In this document: positions 12,962-25,800 of the stretch, in pieces
Position numbering within the stretch: position 1 is the first letter of the stretch
Layout: each line of letters begins with the position of its first letter
Made by a program: the position numbers and the translations under genes
The notes under the pieces: model-generated
The model's database searches: none
What the model saw: only the letters and a program-made list of their open reading frames with translations
Told to the model about the DNA's origin: nothing
Origin: Hofstenia miamia
Lineage: Eukaryota; Xenacoelomorpha; Acoela
Direction of reading: 5' to 3'
Assembly (NCBI GenBank): GCA_004352715.1
Contig: SCFE01000007.1
Span: forward strand, 3,444,711 to 3,508,710
DNA: 64,000 nucleotides

Positions 12962-13804
12962 CTAAACAAATAATAATAATATTATTGCAGAAAATGTTGA
13001 CTTTGATTTTTTATTCTTCTACGTTTGCTGCTTAGAAAATTACTAATTTCCAACACTGAAAATTTTAATCTAATCATATAATGGAAAAAAAATAGTGTTT
13101 GTTGATAAAAAATTAGAATAAAATAAGAAATCTGTTTACTTTACTTGGTTTGTATAAATTCAGAAAAATTCCTTCCATCAATATTACGAAAAATTTATTT
13201 TTATTGAATATAAAATTAACAAGCAGTACTGGATAATGATTAAAAATACATTTCTGAAGCAATTGCATGTTGTTTGATTTTTTTGTGACTAATAACTTTG
13301 CTTTCAATTACGTATATGTAACAATGAATTTCGCAAACAGCCCAAAATGAAGTAATGTTTTTATATGGGGACGAAGTATAAGAAAAGTTTATTAAATAAA
13401 TGTGCAATAATTATAGGACTATTCAAATATAAGTGTATATTACTATATTAATAAGATTTAAAGCTAAATATAAATGCAAATACAGCAATAGTTGAAAAAA
13501 ATTTGCCTAAGCTCATTTTAATAAATTAATGATATTCTAAGGGAATACTATGGTAGCAAAATTTTTTAAAAGTTTCATCTATAAAACTTTAGCTATTTGA
13601 AAAATGAATTTCTCTATTTAAACTACGAATTTAAAGCATCAATTTTTCCCGTTAATGATATGATATCATAATTGCCCAAAGTTTTAGGAAAACTCAGCTG
13701 CAGCAAAATTATAAACTAATTTTGGGGCAAGATTGGAATGAGAGTAAACTAATAACTGCAAATGTCATTGAAGATTAAAAAAATCAAGTATTTTAAAAAT
13801 GATT

Positions 13805-13845
<41 letters not shown>

Positions 13846-16800
13846 TATATAAATTGATTTTATATACATCATCATAGGATTTTAATACAATGAAATTTAA
13901 AGTAACAAATATTATTGTAATTTTTCATTTGGTAACTAATGATTTGAATTGTGTTTTGTCATTGGCTTGATTGACTTTTCAAAGTGACATTAAAATTTTC
14001 TTCAATTGAATCTATTTCAATCCAAAATATACAGAATTACATCAAGACCAGTTAAATTACAAAAAAATTAAAATCTTATGTAATTATTATATGCAATATT
14101 AATAGCATATATCTTTTATAGAATTATTCAGGTAGAATTTATATTGTGTTAAATGAGTTGCCCTAGCCATGCTATTGTTATATTAACCGATTTGTAATTA
14201 GACTGACTCGTCACATCCAATAAAAGGACACAGTGAAAATTTAATAACCTTACTTAATGAAATTTCATTTCAGCTTGGCCTCATTTTCACCTAAAATCTT
14301 TAGCCATGATATTTAAACAGCGTTACATTATAAAGACAATTAATAAAAAGGAAAGCTAAATTGAAAAATTTTGATGAAAAATGTAAGTGATTTGTTAATA
14401 TAAATTACTATTTACCCTTCATTTGAGGCTTTAGATGATGGATTGTTCTTTCTTCTGAAAAGAGCAAATAGAATTCCTCCATTCAGAAATATCAAAATTG
14501 AAGAAGGCATTGCCCATTCCCATACTATTTCAACAAATGTAATTATGAGAGCGAAAACGCCATCTAACGAAACCATTTTGCAATTTATTTCTCCATCAAT
14601 TAAGATTTCTTCGTATTTCTAAATACATTATATATCCATGATATTGGAAAACCTCTAAAGTAATTTAGGGAAAGAAAAAATCATAACATAACTCAAAATA
14701 TGAGAAAAAACGAAAAAATGCAATTTGTAAATACACAAAATACACAGATTATTTGGAAGTTCTAAGGTGAACGCTAAAATAAGTGACCATGTTTTTTATT
14801 CCCTATAGTTAGCCTCCACTCACAATTAAGGGCTTGCATCTTGAAAATTTTTGGTCTTTCTGCTTAAACTTTTTCTACAATTAGACTTTAAGGAGAATAT
14901 AATATATTATTTATCCACGATTGTAGGTAAAATTTTGAATTTAATTAAAATGTACTGCAAGTCATTGCTGGGATTCGATTCGAATATTTTAGTATCAACA
15001 ATTTTAATTTGCTTAGTCTTATAAATCAAGGTTTTCTTGTACTTAGCCTCTTTTAATTAAATTTTCACTGATTAGTTTTATCTCAAATTTACATGCAGTC
15101 CATTGACCGGAAAGGTGATTATTATGGAATCAATAAAAATAGCATTTATTCAATTTATTTAATTTGAATTATTGTATTTCTATGATTTAAGTAAATTAAT
15201 AACAGTTTTTCATGTTTACCAAATCGGATTTATTGCATGTGGTTATTCTATTAGTAAAAAATATATAGAACCGGCTAGCTGAATTTCATTACTAAAAAGG
15301 AACTAATATGGGCTTAAGTCGAATTTTAGGTTGCTCGACAACATTTTGCTAATTTCAGTTTAAATTAAGTTTGAATTTCTATCTATTCTGTTCATGATAA
15401 GTTTGCTCTATAATTCACAACAAATTATTAAGCAATTTAATTAACGTCTAAGTGTAGATAAAATTTATTCAGATTATTTTATTATATGTAGTCTACTACA
15501 ACTGAGGCAATTCTATGTACAATAATCTTGTTATTTAAATATAGTAATATAAGTCCATAAGTAATACTAATCCAGAATATATTATTTTTTTACTAAAATT
15601 ACAGATATCCACTAATCAAAATTTTTCATAAATCACGAATATAAATCTTTGAAAAATTATAGTTGTAGTAAATATTTTTTCAGAGCTTTTAGTGATTGAA
15701 CCAGATTTTTGTGAATTATGAAAAAAATTGATTCGAATTAAAAACTATAATATTGCCAATAAATCTATTTGCTCTAAATCAACTAAGAAACCATGGCTTG
15801 AATTTCAAATAATATATTCTCCAACTAAGTATTATTCAAAGATGTGTAATAAGGTGCTGGTGGTTAAAATTTATCGATAATTTTCACTATGTCAATCAAC
15901 TAACATTTTGATAAAAGCCTTGAGTCTATCGATCTTAGTTCGCTAGAATTACTTAGCTGATAAAAGATAAATTTATTTGAATTTAATTTCATCAAATTAT
16001 GGATAATCTGCTATGTAGTTATTAATGAATACGCAGTTCAGAAATCATCGAGTAATTTTATTTATGAGAGCAGCAGCATCAAAATTTCCTTCACTAAATT
16101 AGGAGCTTAAATCAGCAATAACACAATAATGTTGATTTATTCACAAATATAGACTAGAATTTTTTTAGTTTATATTCATTCGTCTGACATTATAGAAAGC
16201 AAAAACTAATTCCATTATTATATGTTAAATTTTCTACAATTTGTAACATTAATATTTTGATAAATTTATTTTGAAAATGAATTACGTAAAATTAAATTGG
16301 AATTTTAGAATTGGGTCACTCCTGTTTAGGCAATAACAAATTTATAAATACTTACTTAACAGTGAACATTTTTCAGCATGGGGCTTTTGATTCATCATTA
16401 CAAATTTAGAAAATAATTGTGAAAAACAGCTTTTCAAACTAAATGCGTATTTAGCGCTTGAAAATATTAAGAGTCAGAGCAAATTTATTGCGCATTATAT
16501 GTATACAATATCTACAAACTAACACATGACAAAAGAAAATAAACATGAACAAATTACTACAAATTAATATGTACAATATATAATAATATAGTCAATGTTT
16601 GAGTGGATGTTTGTGTAGGTGCTCAATGTTGAATGTATGTTTCAAATGCATGAAGTGTATTACCGTCCCCTAATGTATACTGTTTTATTAGAAGAAATTG
16701 TTTCAATTTTTTTCTAAACTTTTTATAGTTTTTTTCTATTCGCGTTTCATAATCTAAATTATTCCACAATTTAATTGATATGTGATGGAAGCCATTATAA

Positions 16801-19800
16801 TTTTTATCTAAACTAAAAAATTTTTGCGATCGCTCATTTAATTTAATATAGTCATTAAGGAAAAGGAGAGATGTTTGTAGAGATTTGAATTTAAATAAGA
16901 TAGATAGCATATGCATATGAATTTGATAGAACGGAGATAATATTTTATATTTATTACGATATACTGATGCTTCGTCATGCTTTTGTGCAAAGTTTAGAGT
17001 TTTTATACACCAATTAAATGTCTTTGATAGAAGCATACGATGTTTCGAATTTAGGTTAGTTAAAAGAAAAGAACAGTATTGAAAATGAGATAAACAGAAA
17101 GCATGTATTAGTTAATTATGATAATTGCTTGATATCACATTGCGTAAGTGATAAAGATATCTAATGCCTGCAGTCATTTTTTGAATCTTATTCAGTAGAA
17201 ATTTTTAAAATGTAAATTCATTATCTATCTCCACTCCTAAATAACTGACTGATTCACTTTGCTTTATTGACTCATTATTTATCTTTAGTTCTATATCATT
17301 AATTAGATTTCTTTGTGCCTTCGGTGAAAAAATTATAAATTGAGTTTTTTCAATATTTAGTTTCAGTTGATTAATAGTAAAATAATTGTTTAATTTTTCT
17401 ATATCTGTTTGGAGGTTTTTTGTAGCATCAAAAGCATTTTTTGCAGTACTTATTAGACATGTGTCGTCGGCATATTGGTAGATGTCGCTGTGTTTAACAT
17501 GTTTTATTATATCATTTACAAAAATTGCAAATAAAATAGGGCCAAGTACAGTACCTTGGGGCACCCCACGGTCGGTTGTAACATAACTTGATTTTTTACT
17601 GTTTAATATTACACGCTGCTGTCTATTTTTTAAGAAGTTCATAATTAAATTAATTGAGTTAACACCAAAATTATAATTTATAAGCTTGTCTTGCAGTATA
17701 TCGAAATTCATTGAATTGAATGCCTTACTTAAATCTAGTAATGCTACACAACTGCACTTATTATGAGATATATTAGACTTAATTTGTTGCGTGATCGATA
17801 AAATTGCGTCCTGGGTGCTATGCCCAGCACGAAAACCAAATTGCTTATTCGATAGGATGTTTTCAGATTTTAGGAATGCGTTTATTTGAATATACAACAG
17901 TTTTTCAAAGAGTTTGCTAAAAGGATGTGTAATACAAATGGGTCTATAATTTTTTGCGTTTAGGTTGTCACCTTTTTTAAATATAGGAATTATATCCGAT
18001 TTTTTTAGTAAGTCTGGAAATTCATCATCAATAATACATTGATTAAATGCGATTAACAATTGTTCTCCAAAAATAGGAAAAAAACGTTTAATAATAAAAA
18101 TGGGAGGTTATAAGAAGCGGTTGATTTGTTGGTATCAAGATTTTTAACAATGTTTTCTAATTCATTGATTGTAGCAAGTCTAAAGGAAAATTGTTTTGAT
18201 TGTTTGAGATTATCAGAATTTTGTTTTTTCTTATAGGATGGGAAATTGAAATTTCCAAGTTCTTTGAATGTTGAATTTAAATGATTTAGTATTTGAGTTT
18301 TGTCTGTAACGGTAGTATTATTGATGTTTAATTCATTTATTTCGGATGAAAGACCTTTAGATTTTCCGATAAATTTATGGATGTATCGCCATTTTTCTCG
18401 AGTAGAATTTAATTGGTTAAAGAATTTTTGCCGAGCTTTAGTTAAATTTTTTGTTCTTAATTGCTTAATGACTTTCTTTGATTTTTCGTAATTGGTCCAA
18501 TTAGTCTTTGTCGGCTCGGATTTCGCAAGATCAAATAATTCTCGTTTAATTGATACTAGTTCATGGACTTGATTATCGTCGGTGTTTGAAAAGGGAAATT
18601 TAATTGTTTTAATCTTAACCCGTCGTTTCTTAATTGGGGCAACAGTGTTTAATGCTTTGTAGATTTCTTTTGCAATGTAATTAACCATTTGAGGTCCAGA
18701 ATTTAATATGTAAATATAGTTAAATGGGATGTTTTTTAGGGCCTTTTCCATTTTTTCATCTGAGTAAGATAAATAGTCTCTTGCATTTATGGTTTTAAAT
18801 TGCTTGCTTTTAGTAGTTTTGTTACTAATATATGTACACAGTGCATGATCACTAAATGATTCAAACATTAAAGATTTGAAAGAAACTTCAGAATTAGTAA
18901 AAAAGTAATCAATTAAATTGTTCATGCGAGTTGGACAAACCGTATTTATACAATGAAGATTACAAGTAGCACACAATTCATTTATAGAATTTCGTTCATA
19001 AGAGTTAAAGTAATTAATATTAAAGTCACCGAATATATTTAGAGAGTTATAATCACTACATATTTCAGATATTTCGTATATTTTATAATTTAAATATTCG
19101 ACTAGGTAATTTTTATTTGGATTATAAGTTATGTTTATTAAATCTTTTTGGAACCAGTTTTCTATTGATTTTATTTCTATCCACAGCGATTCAAATATTT
19201 CGTGATTAAGCTCATATTCAGATTTACGGGCTGGCTTTAAAAATTTTGGCACAATTATCATAAGTCCACCACCTCTACCTATTCGATTTTTAGTAAAAAC
19301 CTCAAAATATTGTCGATCTGGGTTAAACAAGTTAGGGTCGATATCAGGCTTAAGCCAAATTTCTGTAATTATGAAAATTGCATTTTTTCCAATTTTTGTA
19401 ATTAATTTTAAGAAATCGTTTCTGTTTGCATTAAGACTTCTAGCGTTAATATATATATATTTGAAGTTATCAGAATAGTTTTTTAATTTGGGTTCAATTT
19501 CTGTTTCACTTAGCATAGGACCTGGATTTGTTTCTATGTCACCAGAAAGGATTAATTTTAAAAGAAAAAAATACCTAGAAAGTTGTTTATAAATCAATGT
19601 ACTTAATTTGGTAGTACACATGTAGTAATAATGAACTCGGTTATTTTAATATAATTTTTATAATTTGTAGACATATACTGGATCAAGATTTTTGATAAAA
19701 TACGTAATCTTTGAAATAACATATCAAAAAATACATGCAACCTTAAAAATTTGTTACTAAAATTTTCAAAACAATCAAATGTGTAAAATTTATCATAACA

Positions 19801-22800
19801 GATTTAGACGTATTTATGGGGTAACACTTCATTTCAGAATCTTTTACACCCAAACTTTTGTCATTAGAAATCTCGATAAATAATAAATTATTTTTATTTA
19901 AGCTATCCAATTCAGAATCAAAATTGCTACCATTTTGACAAACTGAATATTCAATACAAAATTTGTCAGATAAGTGAGATTCTTATAAATGAATATGTAA
20001 ATGTATTATATTTCAACAGGGATATGTCAATGCTGTCAAACTCATGTAAATCAAGGGACAAGAGCTTCGAAAAATTTTTTATGTGAGCACAATATCATTG
20101 ACCTCAGAAAGCTTCGGAATTTTCAATTATTTTATTTCGTGAAAATTCAGAAAGCCTTTTGATTGAGGAGTGGTTCCTTGTTCACTTACGCTCAAAACCA
20201 TGTTTGATCACGATAACGTTAAGGTGAGCTAACCCCGGTGTATTCTACGCTGCTGCTTTCGATTTTGTGCATTTCATACTTCAATGGGCCTGTGAGGTCT
20301 ATATGCTAATAAATTACCATTTAACTTCAGTGTTGGTTCCATGTGCCTTAAACCTTAGAATTACATGAATCTTAGATTTGAACGGGATTTAAAACGTTTT
20401 GAAAATTGGAATTTTCAAGTACTTTCGCAAAAGTAATTTTTACATTACATTCGATCACATTCACCAACAGATGTGTCAATGGCTCACGATTTTCAAATTT
20501 CGTAAAAGGCTTGAAGGAATTTCTTTGAAAATTTGAAAAGATACCAGACTGCTTAAGATTAAATTACTCAGAAATTTTCTTAAAGCCTACAATGCCTTCT
20601 TGAAAAGTAATTCAAGAGCACATTCCTAAAAAACAACATAATGGAAAATTGGTTCAACTTTCACTTCATACTTAATGTTAGCCTTGTAGCATCGGGATAT
20701 CTAAATTTCCACAAGCGTTGCTTTAGTAGAGTTTGGTTACTTATCTGACGAGAAAATATTCGAAGTTAGCTGATAACCCCATTGGCCTTAGAAAGCTATA
20801 ATTATGGGAATAATTTAAATGAATTTCAAAAAATGGGATTTTTCATCAAAAATGGTTTTCAAGCACATCAGCTACTGCAATGCAATTTTGGAAAAATTAT
20901 CAACACAATTTTCACAAAGAATTTCGAATCATTACCCATTCAGGAGCACTGATTCTTTTTGCAGCATTTCTTTCGTAATTGTTCACAATTTTTTATGCTA
21001 AATGTGTGCGTATTCTATAAAAAATAAAACGCTTAGAAGACGTCTTAAATCCTTATTAGAATGGTTTTATTAGAAGACGACGTTTAGAAATCGTATCTAT
21101 GTCAGGTGTAGAAGACGTGTTTAAAACGTTTAGATATGATTTATAAGATGTCTAGAAGAGTTTTAGAAAACGTCTAGAAATCGTTTAGAAGAGCCATTGG
21201 TTCCTTTTTAAGGGTTCCTTCATCATTGCTTCAACCAATTAGAGAGAAACAGGTACATGGTACACTGTATTAAGTGAACTGATTGCTTTTGTATGACATT
21301 CGAGTAGGTGCATGCAGTGAGTGATGGCCACGAAGAAAAACATCAAGAGCTATTCGGATGACAATATGCAGTTAGCTGTCAACGTTGTGTGTGAAAACCG
21401 AAAAGCTGCTGATACTTATTATTTCAACCGCGAAACATTGCACCGTCATATCAAAGCTTCGGAGAAAAATAAGACAGTTCCAGGAGTTGGCAGACCCACC
21501 GAACTTGCACAAGTAGAAGAACAAGTGCTAGCTCAAAAAATGCAGACTAGATTTGGTTTGACTAAACAACTTTTTCAAGGCCTCGTGTTTCGATATTATA
21601 ACATCCAAAGGTTGTAATTCTAGCAATTCACAAATAATAGACCGGGTATTGACTGGGTAAACTCCTTTATGACTAGACACAATCTGGTTCTTCGTCAGGG
21701 ATGTAACATCAAATGTAGCAGGTCATTGCTTCGATCAGAATCATTTCTTCAATAAACTATCAAAATGTGGATTATCAGAAACTTCTCCTTCTTACGTCTT
21801 CAACTACGATGAGATTGCGTTATCAGATAATCCTTGTTCTCAAAAAGTGATTGCAAAGCGAGGAACACGTCGCATCGAAACCGTTCAAGAAAATTCAAAA
21901 ACCAACATCTCTCTGATGTTTTGCTCTTCTGCTGATGGGAAGCTAATCCCACCCTACGTTGTCTATAAATCTCAAAGTGTTTATGAGATTTGTACGCAAG
22001 GTGTGCCATGCAGTACTCAATTCAACTGCTCAAATAGTGGATCGTTTGATAAGGACTCACTTTTATGCCTGCAGTTAAAGATCTTCAAGGAGAAAAGTTC
22101 GTGATCGGTGAAAACTTAGCAGCGCATTTCTCTGTTGAAGTGATTGAAATGGTTGCTGCGCAAGGCATCAAATTCATCGCCTTCATCCCAACGCTAACCA
22201 CCTTCTGCAGCCTCTTGATGTGGCTGTATTCGGAACCGTTAAAGCAAAGTGGAGGATCATCTTACAGAATTTCTGTTGTGAATCAAGAGCAACTAGACCT
22301 ATCGCAAAACAATGATGAAAGGTGTAATTTATAATCATTTTTACAAATATTTTATTTTAAACTACAATCGCTTATTCATAAACTTAAGGTGAAGGCATAT
22401 TTTAAGTTTTTAGTTGTATGAATTTACAAATATATTTAAGCCCTTCTGCTTTATCATCGTTTTAAAAATCTACCTCGCAATGTTCGTACTAGGAAAAATG
22501 CAGCCTAGTATCTATTGGCAAACAACATTTTTCGAACCTATTCTTAAAATGAACAGTTGAAAATCCTGCTTAAATTCAAGTCCTAAGAAAAATGAAAAAC
22601 TCAGCCCAAAAGTAAACCTATCGCTAACCGACTCCAAATAATGATAAAATGAATTTTGTGGCATTGAACTTTCCGAATTTCTAATTTTCAAATCTTGAAA
22701 TTTCCAGATCCCACATTGACTACATTCAAGAATTTTAGATAAAAAAAATATAATGCATCTGTTGTCAACATATCTTAGATTTAGGACGCAAAATAATCTT

Positions 22801-25800
22801 GAAATGCATGCATCATTTTTTAATCACGAAAATCATGTCTAAGTGCTGAAATATATCCCATAGGGCAATTGCAGACATTCAATATATATATTATATATAT
22901 ATATATATANNNNNNNNNNNNNNNNNNNNNNNNNNNNNNNNNNNNNNNNNNNNNNNNNNNNNNNNNNNNNNNNNNNNNNNNNNNNNNNNNNNNNNNNNNN
23001 NNNNNNNNNNNNNNNNNNNNNNNNNNNNNNNNNNNNNNNNNNNNNNNNNNNNNNNNNNNNNNNNNNNNNNNNNNNNNNNNNNNNNNNNNNNNNNNNNNNN
23101 NNNNNNATATATATATATATATATAAACGAAGCTTATGAATTACAAATTTCACCACCAATTGGAACCAGCAATATCATATATCACATGGCTGTAACCTAA
23201 AACCCAAGTTTACATCTACCAAACAAAGATAAACAACCAGCTAAGAGTCCGTTTCAAATTGATATTATAGACTGTCAGAAACTTGAGCGTATGCTAAATT
23301 TCACTTATTGGGATGAGGTATTGGCAGAGTATAGTATTGTTGATGAGTAATATAAGGTGCTTAAAGATCAAATTTATAATATGCTAAAAGCGTGCACCAT
23401 ATTAAACATAATATTCGGAAAAGGCCAAGTCAAATTATATAGAATGAATCTCTAAAAGTATGAATTAATCATTTTACAAGGAAATATTAATATACATGTT
23501 AAAACTAAATGGAAAAAACAACGACGTCTAAAATAAAATAATTCTAGAATAAGTTTCAACCCAAACGAGTCAATCTCACTAAATAAGTGTTTCGCGTCGT
23601 ATAATAAATATAAAGATGAGGACGATGACTTTGTGGATTTCGCAGACTATGGAAATATCCCAGTGTTGAGTGAAATAATGAGGGAATTGTCTTCCGTAAA
23701 GTCTCTGCCAACAGATCAAAAGGGAACAGTATACTACCTGCATGGATAAACCATATCGGTCATATTTTAAAAATGCTAAAGGAATTCACATATCCAACTG
23801 AGTGGAAAACAGCTATTGTAACACCAATATTAAAACCTGATAATCATAATTATAGACATTTTTGGCCAATAACAGTAACGCCGATAGCAGCAAGATGATT
23901 AGTTCCACGTAAAGTATCATATTTTTCATAAATTCTAACCAATATTTTAATTACTAATCAATTCGCTTACAGACAGTAGAGATTTAATACTGACGCTCTT
24001 TCATATATATTGGAAAACGTAGCAACATCATTAAATTCGGAGGAGACAACGATAGTAAAAGTTGCATTTCTGGATTACATCAGTGCGTACAATAGAATAT
24101 TACAAATAAAATGCTCAATAAGTTCTACACTCAATTGCCATGGATGGCAAATTTTGTAAAATCATACCTTCTGGTTTTAATCAAAGTGTCAAATATGGAC
24201 ATAACAATCTGTCCGAAAAAACTAACTTGACTGTAAAAGTACTTTAAGGGAACCACTGTTTGGTATGCTGTTTACATAACTTACACATTGCATTTGTTCA
24301 GAACGAATTACATATCCTACAAAATCCAGAATTATAAAATACTCTGACGATATCTGTATGAGAAATGTCAAATTTATCATGTGAAACTGATGTACTTTGT
24401 TTTGAACAAAATTTGAAGGATGTAATACAATTATCAGAAGGAAACAACCTTATTATAAATGAAATGAAGTCAGTGATCATTTTAACATGAAAAATGCTAA
24501 ATTTTTAACAGTGGTGAATAATACAATTAGTTGTAAAAATATGGAACTGCTACCAATAGCTGAAACCAAATATTTCGGAATTAAACTAAATAAACATTAG
24601 GATTGGAGTGAGAATGTAGAAATGATTGTCCGAAAAGCATATCGTTGTATTCTATCAATGTTATTCTTCATTGAATATTTATAAGTTGCTGAAAAAATGA
24701 TTTTTAAAGACATATGTTCAACCCATATACATATATGCAACTGTTGAATGGGCACTAGGGATCACCTAAGGGAATCGAATGGATCTTAAAAAGCCTATAA
24801 AATTATATGCCAAGATGTCAAAAAATAGAAAAATATGATCTAGTTCAATCTGTCAATAATGCTCATTATGAGATATTTAAAAAACACCCAACTAGCATAT
24901 ATAAAAACAAAAATCACCCACTGCATTAAATCACTCATTCAAGAACCTGGAAAATGCTACATTCTTTGGAAGAAAATTTTGAATTTATAAAATTGCTTAA
25001 AAATCTTTGCCCAAAATTGCAAATTTCAAACACCACCAACTAAAGTATGTATGCATAACAAATTTAGTGCAATTTTTAATTTATCTCAACCAAAAAGTTC
25101 TGTTCTGAAGACAAACATGTATATTCTAGTTGTCTAATGAATTTTATAAATGGAATGTTTAAAGAGTCACTGAATGATTTCTATTCTAATAACGTTTGCT
25201 CCCCATTTAATTCAATCAATAATTTATCAAATTCATTAAATTCATATTAGTAGAAACTAAATATAGAGTAGTTTACCAAACCAATCGAGTTACAAGCTTC
25301 ACTACTACAATCTAAGGAAAACTAAATATATAATATATTTCATTATGAATTATTAAGCATTCACAGTTCTTTTGGAAAATATTCATTTGATTTTCTAGCG
25401 TTGCTAGGCAGTAAATTGTTAGGCTAGATATGATAACAATAATGTAAGAAGGATTGTTTATTTTACTGAAATAATCATTTATAAGTAATGGGAAATAAGC
25501 GTTTGGAGTGTATGCTTCCATTGTGGATTTATTTTTTATTTTTTCTTTTCGATTTTGATGTAGTATCGGTGCTGGTTGTTGTATTAGCCAGACCAGATGT
25601 TTTGGTTTTAGCATTTAAATGGTAAATATGGTGATATTAATTTGCATATAAGCAAGTGCAGTTTGTTGTAAATAGACCAGTCATAGCAAAGTTCTAGTGT
25701 TCGATAGTAAGTTCCATCCGCAGTGGCCTCCCTAAGAATAGGTCTCTATGCGTAATAAGGGTGCAAATCACAAGCGGGAAGTATTGCAGCGATCTAGATT

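Larger units (their letters stand above)
16480..19680 (-). mobile_element. APE-type non-LTR retrotransposon (CR1/L2/Jockey group), nearly full length
   Basis: A minus-strand element with endonuclease, reverse transcriptase and C-terminal domains in one interrupted ORF. It sits in intron 2 of receptor copy B in the same orientation as the gene. An AATAAA-type signal lies past the ORF near 16480. The ends are approximate because I could not identify target-site duplications or a tail. No separate ORF1 is visible upstream of the 2A-containing start, and an in-frame TAA lies just before the first Met. Only three coding lesions separate it from an open frame, so it is a comparatively young copy. 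Confidence 0.85.

Noticed and set aside
18300-18491. Plus-strand 63-aa ORF inside the LINE
   Set aside because: Shadow of the minus-strand endonuclease/RT linker.
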